From Hymenolepis diminuta (Eukaryota; Platyhelminthes; Cestoda; Cyclophyllidea; Hymenolepididae), in NCBI GenBank assembly GCA_900708905.1, contig CAADRB010000010.1:556316-620315 (forward strand): a stretch of 64,000 bases of DNA, in the 5' to 3' direction. A model generated the notes under the pieces. That model was not told the origin of the DNA, did not search any database, and saw only the letters and a program-made list of their open reading frames with translations. Below are positions 50,691 through 61,552 of this stretch, in pieces (the stretch's first letter is position 1; every line of letters begins with the position of its first letter). Position numbers and translations under genes: made by a program.

Positions 50691-51949
50691 TATGTGACCG
50701 AAATCTCTAAAAGGTTATTTAACGTCCGACGACCAGAGGCAGTATGAGAGTATTTGCGTATTTGTGCCACCTGCCGACAGAATAACCGAAAGGAGATTAC
50801 GCTGAGAGGGAGTCGAAAAAGCCACGATGTGTGCAGATAAGGGGCGTTATAGTGACCACAGCGACTAAACCCTCAGGAGTGAAGATTTGTGATCAAAAAA
50901 TGCACACTGGAAGTGGACTTCTGTGCCATCTCCGAAAGACAAAAACCTAATCAAAACAGAATTTTGAATGCTTGTTATAATCCACCAACTAGTTTCTTTG
51001 TCTACCGGTTAAACAACAACCGGGTTCCATTTTAGTCACTTTTAGTTTGAACATTACAGCCGATTTATAAACAACTCCATTTCGAGTTCTAACTTTTTAA
51101 AGGATATTCCTTCTTATCTGTAAATAAACGGACATTGAACTTTTGATTGATATTAGTTCTGCCACTTTGTTAGTCCAAATTCATTAGTCTCATGGGTTAG
51201 ACGCGTTTTCAAATCTTCTATAAGGTTTATTACTAATGGGTCTACCAGAAGTGTGTACAGATATCTAGCATAGTAAAAGGGATATTGAATGAAATGCAAA
51301 GGGATTAATTTTTGTATCAAGTGGTGAGACTAAGAATTTAATCTTAAGACACTGATAAGTCGCTTGACAGTTTCACCATTCGAAGTCCAGATAATTAATG
51401 AAGATAGAGACTTGACAATTGTCAGCTGAAATTAAGGAAAACTATTGGCTGAAATACCAAACTACAGACTTCGATATTTGCCAAATGAGAATTGGCTAAA
51501 TGTGTGTTTCAGGACGTTATCGTTCTAACTGCAAAACTCATTCATCGAAGGACGATTATAACACCGCAAATTAGAATATCTCCAACCTTGAAATCATTTT
51601 CAATGAGTTTCTTCAAGGAACCCGTCGAAAAATTAATAGCCTATATTCCTTCGAACTGAGAATAGCAGAAGTAAAAACCCTGGATTATCTCCCAAAGTTG
51701 CAGCTGTGCATCCGCTTATCAGAATAGTACCATTTTTATAAATGAACGGACATATAAAATTTCCGTTATTATTCATCGACCTTCAGAATTATAAATCCTT
51801 CTGCGTTTTAGAATCGCTATTAGGCATAGTAAAGAGGCACAGTAAAACCGATCTTAAAAGGAGAATCATTGAAAAGACGGAGAGTCAAACGAAGTACATT
51901 TTGGTGGTCGATCATGCAAGTAAAGACGGCGTCAGGTAAGCGTAGCTGG

Positions 51950-52330
51950 GAAAAAATTGGGGGTATATAGCCTTCACAGAGGAGAGTGCGGTAGTGGCTA
52001 CATGTTGCAGGGCTTGTGTGTTTATCTTAAGGGCCATGGTCTTCCCCCTAAGATGGTCTGTGTGACCCGGATAGCAATAAAGTCAATCTCCCGCCCTAGG
52101 TGCACCGAAGGCAAAAGGACGACGACGAATGGCGTCCCTTGGTTTGTGGGAAGAGAGGGCTAGAACGAACCGATGGCTAAAATGTGCCATTCAGAATAGG
52201 AAGAGAGGGAGGTAGAAAAGGAGACTGCGTTTTCCGGAAATAAAAACTGCCCCCTCTCTTTGGTAAGAAACGTAAGGGCGAAGCGACGGAAAGAATTAGT
52301 CTGGGCGTATGTGATGAATTAGCTCTCCCC
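51950..52330. other. GC-richer block with TATA-like box, hairpin and splice-donor motif; function unknown
   Basis: This 380 bp stretch is clearly richer in G and C than its neighbours. On the plus strand it contains TATATAG (about 51963), an imperfect hairpin with ATCTTA-AGGG / CCCCTAAGAT arms (about 52026-52057) and a donor-like TTTG|GTAAGA near 52260. The open frame at 51957-52163 resembles no family I know. It could be another noncoding exon or promoter, or an old repeat. Confidence 0.25.
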
Positions 52331-54473
52331 CGGCAAGTCTCTTGTTCTTGAAAAAAAAGAGAAGGGAATGCGGTACCTTTGACCGCGTGAACAGCTACAT
52401 TTCATTTCCAGTGCAATCATTCTATCAGCCAAATGATTGAAGATCATAAAACGAAAGTACTGATATTTGGCATCTACAAAAAATATATATTCTAGATTCG
52501 AAATCGCGGTTGAAATAACCGTTGTTTGCAAGTTTAATGTTGATGAACATACAGACGACTGATACCCAACTCCAGAACGAGTGGTAGAAAACGATATCAT
52601 TTGAAGACTGGGAAATTTATTTTACCGTTAAACAGAGCACGCCTAGCTCTAACATGACACTATAAAAAGAGCTTTAGAACATTAAAATTTTACGTTGATT
52701 TGAATTTTGAAATTTGAAAGAAAACTTGGAACCCGTGCTCGTACAGTTTTAATAGACGATACTGCAGAATTCTATTCACCCATCCCTTAGAAACCGTATT
52801 TTCTGTGCCCTTCTATTTAGTAGATCGGTAAAATAGTACGAAATAACTTATGTGTACACCTGAGGTGGTAAGCATCTTTGATATGAACCGGTTGCCAGGT
52901 GGTGAAATGCACAGAATCAGTTGCTTGATCCGATCAACTCTGACGTATGAAGCTATAGCCGTGAACTTAGAGTTCGTATATTTCGCATATATTATATGTT
53001 TCTGCTTAGAAAAAATTCCACTAGCATGATAAAGCGACGCAATACCCTAAAAAGGTCACCATGTTTTGAAAAGGAATAATTGCGCAATGTAACTTTAAAT
53101 TAATTTCGAAGAAACGAGCATAAAGTTCAAAGGAGCGTAGATTTGTAACCTCGGGTACTCAGGTTGACAATTAATTTAAAACAAACCGATGGTTGGTAAT
53201 TACAGACTAGCATTTGGAACGCCTGTCCCAACCACAAATGTTAACGAAGCTTTTCTCATTAATTATAATTGGCAGGAGAGTAGAATGAAGAACTTGAAGC
53301 GACAGATGTCGCCTATATTGTTCAACCTTTAACTGGAAACCACAACTTATACGGGGATTTTTACCAAGTCAAACCATGAACTAAGTAAATTGAATAGATC
53401 ACAGTGCACGCACTATGAAAGAAATAAAACGAAAATCTTTTTTATAAACCACTTATTGAATTCCAGCTGGTGTCCCGAGGGAACACCTAGACAATTTAAT
53501 TATGGGTATATCTTATTTTCTGATGCAAATATGTCCTACAGTTTTATCTATATCTTTTCCTTTTTTCATCGAGCGAAATAGGCGCTGATGTAAAACGATA
53601 TCAAATCACAACATTCTTATCGAAAAAGGCTTAGTAATCATTTTAATGGGAAAATGGAAAAATGTTGGGTACTAGTTCCGAAGGTGATCACAAAAATACC
53701 TGAAAATAGATATATTGAAGACTTAATTACTTCTGATTCTATTGTTCTTAACTACAGCGTATTTCTATATCGAAAGACCTTGTTGTCCAAAATGAATGCC
53801 TCTAAGACATTGTAAATTGTCAAAGCTGTCGAAACAGAAAAGAATTAACGTAGGGAAGGTGATCCGATGACACAAATATGTGTCTACAAAGATGAATTCT
53901 CTGACATTCCAATGAAAGTGTTTGTAAACCTGTTGTGGTAGCCACTAAAGCTGAGGTGGATGTTATAAAGAAATACACAATTTTTTCTTTCAAAATCACG
54001 AATGACGCCATAGAAACTATTGCCTTCGCCTGCAAGGTCACAAACTGGTGCCAGTCATGTCCACTTGACTATGACAAGTGTTGGTAGATATAGCGCAAAA
54101 ATGATTCTGTCATAGGTAGCTAGACTTAGCTCAGGAAAAAAATCAGAAGAAAACTTTGGACAAACTGGGTTTAATTCTATTAATTCGAATTCAGAGGATG
54201 GATTCACTCAATTCTCAATTTATCGAAAAGTTCTAAGCCATTATTTTACGAACGGGATAGATGAAATACAAGTATTTAAAGATTTTCAGTGGCTAATGGG
54301 CTAGATACAGCAAACTTCTTGACATAACGTCCGAATTTTTTGAGATCTCGTTGATGCACCTACTGATTCCACTCTAAATGTATTTCATAACAACTTGCAC
54401 GAATATATGCTGATAAAACAGAAGCTTATTAAGTAAACTTCGCTTCCTTTAATGGTTTGGGATGACTCAGAAT

Positions 54474-54533
54474 AAGGAACGAAGAAAAAAGAAAGAGTAA
54501 AAAGGAGAACAGACAAGAGAGAGAGAAAAAAAC
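54474..54533 (+). repeat. purine-rich tract with GAGAGAGAG
   Basis: About 60 bases made almost only of A and G, including GAGAGAGAG. It could bind GAGA-type factors, or it is a simple low-complexity tract. Confidence 0.6.
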
Positions 54534-55249
54534 TATATGTAGAAAGTATTTTCAGAATATTCCCCGATGTTATCAGCTCTCAAATGCCTAGCGAATTTAG
54601 ACAGCTATCGGCTGACACTGAAATAACACAAAAATCTGCTCTTGATTATCATTATTATAAGCATTCAAAATGAAATTCATTTAATAGGATGCATTTAGTG
54701 AAATGAACTCTTGTAAATTATGGCGTTCACAAGGAGTCCTAGATTAAAACACGTAACTGGCTTGCATAGACCATATAAATAACCGAAACAATGGGAAAAT
54801 AGTTGATGAACATGAAACTTTACTTCTCTCACAATAATTTTGGATTTGATCGTTAAAACTTTAAAGGAAAGGAAGGCCCTATTCAACAGTTATCAAATCC
54901 GAAAGTATCTTTCGTAAAGAATAATATGTGAATATCCAAACTGGTCTGAGGTAACTGAGTAGATTTATCAACATAAAAGAGATCCAAAATGGATCTTTCT
55001 GAAATTATTTGAGTAAACTCTACTATGTCTGATGTTCAATATTAGCCGTTTGAACTGTTCAAATACTACAAACAGCCCCAATTAATAATATATGCATATT
55101 AAAATTTAATTCAAATTTAAAAATAGAGTGCACAAAAGAAATCATTCATTTTAAATGTCTTTCAAAATGTCAGGAGGTAAGAAAAACTGATGTAAAGTAT
55201 TTAAGCGAATTCAAAATCCTTACATAAAGGAGCGCAATGATCAGGTAAC

Positions 55250-55590
55250 TCACCAGGTAAATGCAAGAGGAGGGAGGATTTTAAGTCCACGATGTCGCAA
55301 ATGACAATGAATGAGTGATGACAGGTCCCCCCGAACGATACGTGTGAAAACGGTCAGAGGAATATAGCAGTGATATTCCCAGCAATGTGCGCGCCGTCTG
55401 ATTATCAGGATGCGTGACGAAGAGCCAATAAAAAACAGAAAAGCTAGTGGCCAATCAGAGATTGGACCAATCAGCGTGCTGAGGAACCTCATTGGCCATC
55501 TCCTCTCTCATCTTTGAAATATAGGTTCCCCACATGTCATTTGATTCAAGTTCTTTTGTCGGTGACACTTGAGTTGTGGGGTGGGGCTTT
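55250..55590 (-). promoter_or_regulatory. CCAAT-box cluster with KLF/Sp1-type box: candidate distal promoter or enhancer
   Basis: Five CCAAT pentamers in both orientations lie within 71 bp: 55425-55429, 55451-55455, 55461-55465 (inverted), 55467-55471 and 55491-55495 (inverted). Two have the full NF-Y-like CCAATCAG form. A GTGGGGTGGGGC box is at 55576-55587 and a GCGCGC stretch at about 55390. On the minus strand, about 170 nt past the CCAAT cluster, a strong donor CCTG|GTGAGT sits at 55254/55253, so this could be a distal noncoding first exon of Robo. On the plus strand a GTAAGTG donor at 55649 would suit a gene running the other way. The direction is unresolved. Confidence 0.4.
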
Positions 55591-56345
55591 CAGATATGTA
55601 CAACCTCTCAGCCGGTAATATAAGATGTATCAGAATTCAGGCTAAAATGTAAGTGAAATAAATCCCTTTATCTGGTGAAGATTTGACCGAGTAGGCTCTA
55701 GGAATGTCATAAATATGTATTTACCGATGTTTTTCATGAGAATATCTTTTGATGGTGCTACTGACAGTAACTATGGTGATAGATTCTTCTGATTCTTCCG
55801 TTGAAGATTAAATCCTCGAAAAAATGCTGAAAACCGAACAAAATAAAAAATCGTTTTAGTAGTTTTTGTTGGATAATAATCATGACTGCTTTGATAACGT
55901 GTCTATTTTATATCCTTATAAGCCATAACGCGCTTTCAGTTGACAACGGGTGGCATTGAATGAAAGATAAAAATCTATAATTAAACGAAAGTGTCTTAAA
56001 TCATGGTGTTTCTTGGTTGAAAGACAGGCTTATCTAATCAAAAAATATGATTAGGAAAATTAAGCATATCTAAGCGTACAATTCACTGTATAGTTCCCCT
56101 TGAGAGACAAAAATTCAATCAAATGAGTGATCGAAAACTACAATCAAAATTCCAGAGATGCTATTTCAAACAAACTCTCGCCTTATTAACTAACACTCCT
56201 TTTTAATAAACTCTACTGAACATAAACTTCTTACCTGAGTAGACATTCTTTTTGGTATGAAGACAAACCATAGTCACTATTTATCTATTTTTCAGATTTC
56301 CTCCAATGTGAGCAGAAATTATTTAAATCAACGCTAGTTACTGTA

Positions 56346-56405
56346 GTGCAGTTGATTGACGTACACGTCTGTAAATTCAAAAGTTATAAGATCAGTGCTC
56401 AGCTT
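56346..56405 (+). repeat. tRNA-derived SINE-like fragment (pair with 37565)
   Basis: GTACACGTCTGTAAATTCAA and AAGTTATAAGATCAGTGCTC align with the 37.57 kb copy in the same order. This shows a dispersed, decayed element rather than chance similarity. Confidence 0.4.
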
Positions 56406-57189
56406 TGTATATTCTGTTTAATCAAAAAAAGAGATTTGTTGAATTTCTGAAAAGAGGGTTCATGGATTCCCTCCCTTGACCCAAAGTTACGTGTTGTTAA
56501 TACATCCCTAAATGGTCTTGGAATGTTAAAAATCCTACTGAAATACCGTATAGGTACATTCTTTTATTTAAATGTTAGTACGTATATTTGGAAGAGCGTT
56601 GTATCTCAAATGAACTAACTGAGCACAGTGTATTCATGTTTTAATTAGTGAATATGTGTTAGAGTGAAGGCTGTTCCATTTATCTCGCCTTTAACCTCAA
56701 CTAATCGTCATGAACTTATCTGGACGAGTTGAGGACGCGTAGAAAAAAAGGGGGATGAGAGGACAACTATGAGCTATTCGTATTTCAGTGGCTTAGCACT
56801 CCTTCATAGATAAGATCATCTTTATGAATATCAAATGGCATTCAGTAGTGAAAATTCACAAGAGTCAGAATTCACATACTGATCGGAAAATTATCAGTAT
56901 GGCCTATCCTATTCTTACGATGCCTTTATTATTACAAATATAATGATTTATTAATTTTACGCCTTTATCTTTTGTCCAAATGCATAGCTAAGCCCGTAGA
57001 AAGAGGATAACGACATTTGACCGTTTATTGTACCTTCGTACTGGTCAAAGGCAATCATCTAATGCAACACGGAACTCTATTAGAGATAACTACCATAATA
57101 AAATTTTGAAGAGGGAAATGTGAATGTTACCGTTAGTTGGAATCAATTTTTCAAAGGGAACTATTAGTTTGACGGTTTGAAGTCAAAAG

Positions 57190-57240
57190 TATGATTAAAC
57201 CGCCTAGATTTTAACCAGCTTGCCTACTAACGTGCCGCGT
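57190..57240 (-). repeat. very weak tRNA-like/SINE fragment
   Basis: On the minus strand GCGGCACGTTAGTAGGC precedes GGTTTAATC (57201-57193) with roughly tRNA spacing. It is too degenerate to be sure. Confidence 0.15.
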
Positions 57241-59418
57241 TGATATATCATACAAAGTAACAGCCATTGGCATTATTTTAATGTAATATATAGTTAATCG
57301 AAAACTACAAGGTCGATGGTTAGGTTGAGACATGTGTTGTCATACTTCCCAATTGAAGTCGATTTCAGTATTTTTACTTCTTGTAATGTTCTACAAGTCG
57401 CTCATTTCAGGGTCAAATGGTACAAGCGTAAATATAATAATTTCCATTTAAGTCTATTGCTATTCCCGCCATATTGAGCTTTGACAAGTCTTCCTGAACA
57501 CCCTATTAGTACTTTTTCTATACTTCCAACTACACTGAATTTTTAATAAATCTATAAGTAGTAACGCTAATGAAATTATAACTTTGCAGCCTTCCAAATA
57601 TTAAGGTATTATAAGGTAAAATAATTTACTTAAAGTACACAAACAAGTAGTACATTGTAAGGGGAGATTCTTCCTTTGGGAATTAACAAAACCCAAATGC
57701 GCTTCAAAACATCTCTCTTCAGTTGTGAGCATCCCACAAAAATAGTTACATCTTTGTCTGCCCAATAGTTGGCCCTCCTCTCACCTTCACCATATCGTTA
57801 AATCCTTCCAGAGGAAACAGTCTAGTGTCATGTACCATTTTGAAAGTTTACAGCCTGTAGTAAAATTAAATTAAACAGACGGCAAACATAAAGGCCTAAT
57901 ATGCATACAGTAAGGAGGTTTTCAGGATGAGACTTGCCGGTTTAACTCCAATGTTGCAATATATAATAAAGCTCTGAATGGTGTTTTAATACTTTACCCA
58001 TAGTGGTTTGGATGCCAAAGGTAGTTGAGCTTGAACAAGCATTGTTGCTAACTCCTTAATTTGAATATTTCATTCCTTAACCCTGATTTAATCACACTCT
58101 ATCCACTTTTCTGCTAGATTCTCTCGAGAAAATGCGTACGATTTAGTGAAATGGAAGTGGGTGCAGGAAACTATTAAATCTTATTCTAATTATTACCTAA
58201 GATTGGTACAGTAAAAGCTAACGGCAGATTTGTGTACCCAATTTCAATTGACTCCTTACTGCAAGTTGCACGAAGTGTTTCATTCTTTGTTCTGTCGAGA
58301 GATTCACGATTATTCCATGAAAACCTCAACTTTGCTTTTTTCGTGGGAAAACGGATGACTGAGCAGCGCGGTGCATCATCATCTCGACACACCATTATGA
58401 ATCATGCTTACGTTAGGGGACAGAGAGATAGTACCACAACCATCACAAAAGTGCTAATATCACTCCACTTTCATCCAGAAAGTATGGATACGCTCTACCA
58501 GGAACATTCATCATGATGCCGACAACTATCTGAAACCCCCCAACTTCATCTCTCCCCTTGTATGTAGTTTCTCTCTATACCCTCAGTAGAGAGTAACTCG
58601 AAGTTTCTCATACGTTCTTCCTCCCCCCTCTGTGTGTCTTAGAAACCATCGTTTGTGGACAGGTATGCAGAGACAGAGAGCGAGAGTCATGAGAACACTC
58701 CACCACACGAAATGACAGGAATTCTACTGATGCTGACGCTTTGATGAGAATGTTGATGTCTATGTTGATGGTTGATTGATAGTATATGTGCACAGATAAG
58801 GAGCATAAATCTACCTGCTTTTGATTTAGTTCTCAAGAAAGAATGTTCTCCCTGCGGTGCATTCACACGGGAAACTTTCACTCAGATCTCTTGTTAAAGA
58901 CTTGAAAATAGTATCCTTTAGTGGTTTTAATTCAAGAATCGAAGCCGTTTAGAAATGTTGAAAACAAGGCAGCATCACAGCAAACCATAAAGGAAATGGA
59001 AGAATGAAAGAGGAAAACCAAAATTGAAGGAAATATTCCTTCAGTTAAGAGAAATTGTAATCTGTCAGAATTTAGTAGTAGCGATGACACTTAGCGGAAA
59101 ACAGTGTCAGTATTACCTGGCGGATGAATCCTGGTGCGTTTCCTACTAATCACTGAGACCTAATTATCTCGATTTCACAGTGACACTTGAAGTGTTTGAT
59201 CGTGCTGCAAACTCAAGTTACTCATTGAGAACTATCGCGTATCCTCATGCAGTTAATTTAAATAATGGGATAAGCTAATAAGGCGATCTTAGAATGAGCG
59301 CTGCTAGGGTTCAGTTTTCCCACAGCGATGTCTGGAACCATTCAGTCTATGCCTTCTCTATGAAACCATATCAAGCCTCTTTTATACACAGATATATACT
59401 TGTTATTTACCGACTCTT

Positions 59419-59465
59419 AAACTTCCCTCTCATCTACTCTTTCTTTCATCTCTCTCTTACCCCTT
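59419..59465 (+). repeat. pyrimidine-rich tract
   Basis: A run of C and T (TTCCCTCTC, TCTTTCTTTC, TCTCTCTTACCCC) in a noncoding stretch. A second similar tract lies at about 4647-4682. Confidence 0.5.
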
Positions 59466-60649
59466 TGAATCCTCATCTTGGTTTCTTCAGTAAATTATGG
59501 CATGCAAAACGCCCGTGTTTTACTTTTAGAACTGTCGTTTGCTGTTACTAACTGCTAGCCCCCTAGTTGTTACCTCTACAGTGGTGCGACATTTAATTTT
59601 AAATTAATGCAAATGGTATTCCACATTTTTTTCCTTGAATTCTCTGCTTTTTGAGTCTACAATGACCTATAATTGATTTCTGATATATAAAATAACTCTA
59701 GTATAGGAGTTTTATATACTATCTTCATCTAATAGTAAACGGTAAATATTCCAATAATGTAATGCGAAAGTGGGTAGGATTGTTCTCCAATGATCTATGT
59801 TAGTTGCATTGAAAGTTGATAGAAATATGGCGCTGTGACATTTTCACTTATTTTTTGTAACTAAAATTTCTACCTATTTCGAGGAGTTATTTTCTTTAAT
59901 GAATCAGTTTCGATTTAGCGAAGCTCAGTCCCAACAGTTCCATCAGTATAGATAGCCAGCCAATCTAGTCTGACTGCGTGTGCTTGAACACGAGAATAAT
60001 TTTTTCAAATATCTTAAAGACTGAAGTGTCGACGAAGGATAAAAGGTAGAGAGTACTATTATTACAATCAAACTTTTTCATTAGTTATTCGTCTAGAATA
60101 TGCAGATGCAGGACCTTGTCTTATATTTTTAATTATGGACTATTTTAATCTTTAAAATAGTGATTCCACCATTAAATCTTGTTTTTTGTTCAGCACGTTG
60201 AAATTTTCCTCCGTTTTGGGTCATGACTAACTTTATCATTTTGAGATTGGTCACAGATTTTTTTAGTATTTTTTGAATGCATTTTCTCCAAAGAGTGATT
60301 ACTTTTGTTCCCAATTGGCCAGTTATAGAAGATGACAATAGAGAAAGTGACACGTAACTGCACTATTTGGAATATCCAAAAAGAAGACAAAAATAATAAA
60401 AATTAAATCGTTATTGGGGCCACGTCAATGCAGAAAAATTTTGCAATTTTTCATTAGAGACTAGCAACTGAAGTCGGTAAAGTAACGTTCAATAAGGAAT
60501 AATGGAAGGGGATCGAAAGATGATGCCAAAAATTTAATTTCATTTCAGTTGCTGGCTCGAGTTGTAGAATATTCACTTGCTGGACTATTCACTGTTTTAC
60601 GTTTTAAAATTAAAATTTCATTATTCGGCCTCTGGATCAGAAGTCAAAT

Positions 60650-60714
60650 TCTTACATACACCGCTCATTGACCGGTTGTTTTATTATAATGGTTGATCTT
60701 GCCACAGCAACTCA
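60650..60714 (+). repeat. family R dispersed repeat, 3' end (5' end possibly near 60395)
   Basis: It reads CGCTCATTGACCGGTTG, then ATGGTTGATCTTGCCAC, sharing the TTGATCWTGCCAC terminus with the 29.6 kb copy. A diverged AAAATTAAATCGTTATTGGG near 60395 could be its start. It lies 170 bp from the mariner fossil. Confidence 0.45.
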
Positions 60715-60881
60715 TTTCTTTTTTTCAAACACCGGAAAATAGTGGGATCTAACATGGTGGTACGTAGTTTACATGATCCTAACATTGATGAGCTCACAGA
60801 GCGGAATTAACTTAGGGTAAATTCATGTTCAATAAATTTTTATCCCTAGTCACAGGATTTTACCATTAAAAGGGAAATGTA

Positions 60882-61550
60882 CAGGGTGAACACTTTACGC
60901 ACTTTTAGAAAAACAGAAAATGCAACTGTTGATGGTTGAAACTTACGATTTCTAATAACAAGACAAATAAACATGATATTAACTTAAGTTTTATTCTATA
61001 TATCCACCTTCGACTTCTTTCACCCACGCAGTTCGAGACTGAAAGCGACTGCAAGCTTTCATTAGGTGGTTTTTATTCATGTACTTCCATCAGAGAGGAG
61101 GATTAAGTGTTATGAGAATACTTATTAACTTGCAAGCATTAAACGGTTCTCTTGAGTTGTTTTTGTCTACATCAACTCATCTCGCCTAGGAACGTATGAT
61201 CCGAGGTCTTGATCAACGACATTCCTTATTCTTCCTTCAGGCACTTGAGGGTGTCTAGTAAGATATAGCGCACTGACTTCCCCAGTGTTTTCGTCCATCA
61301 TACCATGCCATGCACACTAATGAAAAACTCAGGTGTTCTGAGTGAGTCAGTGAGGGTTGACAATGCTCTTTTCTCTTTCTCGTGGCCCCATTGGTGCTCA
61401 TACTTCATTGTTTCCAAACGAAAGGTCTGGCGACTTTTAGAAATCGATCTTATAAACACTATTTCAGTAGTAATAGTTGTATCTGCCATGAGATTTTCTG
61501 ATATATAAAAAATGGATGAATTATTATCCTCAGATACTTTACGCACCCTC
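60882..61550 (-). mobile_element. degenerate, internally deleted Tc1/mariner-type (IS630 superfamily) transposon
   Basis: The element is flanked by TA dinucleotides (60880-60881 and 61551-61552), the target duplication of this superfamily. Its ends are CAGGGTG (left) and, inverted, GAGGGTG (right). Inside, on the minus strand, are recognisable transposase pieces: a helix-turn-helix region ending in an IRNVVDQDLGSYVPRR motif, a TQENRLMLA segment, and the extreme C-terminus ending EGGYIE. At about 669 bp it is roughly half a normal element; the catalytic middle is missing and stops interrupt the frame. It cannot be active. Confidence 0.75.
60991..61301 (-). pseudogene. Tc1/mariner transposase remnant (N-terminal DNA-binding part plus C-terminus)
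   Basis: Reading down the minus strand, 61301-61167 encodes 44 residues including EGRIRNVVDQDLGSY, the recognition-helix region and DLxxxSYV-like block of these transposases, and stops at TAG. The same frame continues after the stop with TKTTQENRLMLAS, matching the segment that normally follows. It then jumps, apparently by deletion of the DDE catalytic core, to 61065-60991, which encodes the final 24 residues ending GGYIE and a natural TAA. A piece resembling the upstream linker (SLRTPEFFISVHG) lies just above 61301 in another frame. Several stops and a frameshift show long decay. Confidence 0.7.
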
Positions 61551-61552
61551 TA

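Larger units (their letters stand above)
55651..60394. other. noncoding upstream flank, no gene recognised
   Basis: It contains SINE-like pieces at 56346 and 57190 and a pyrimidine tract at 59419. A slightly GC-richer part at 58.2-58.9 kb has overlapping open frames on both strands (58232-58516 plus, 58186-58395 minus) with no known motif. Confidence 0.45.
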
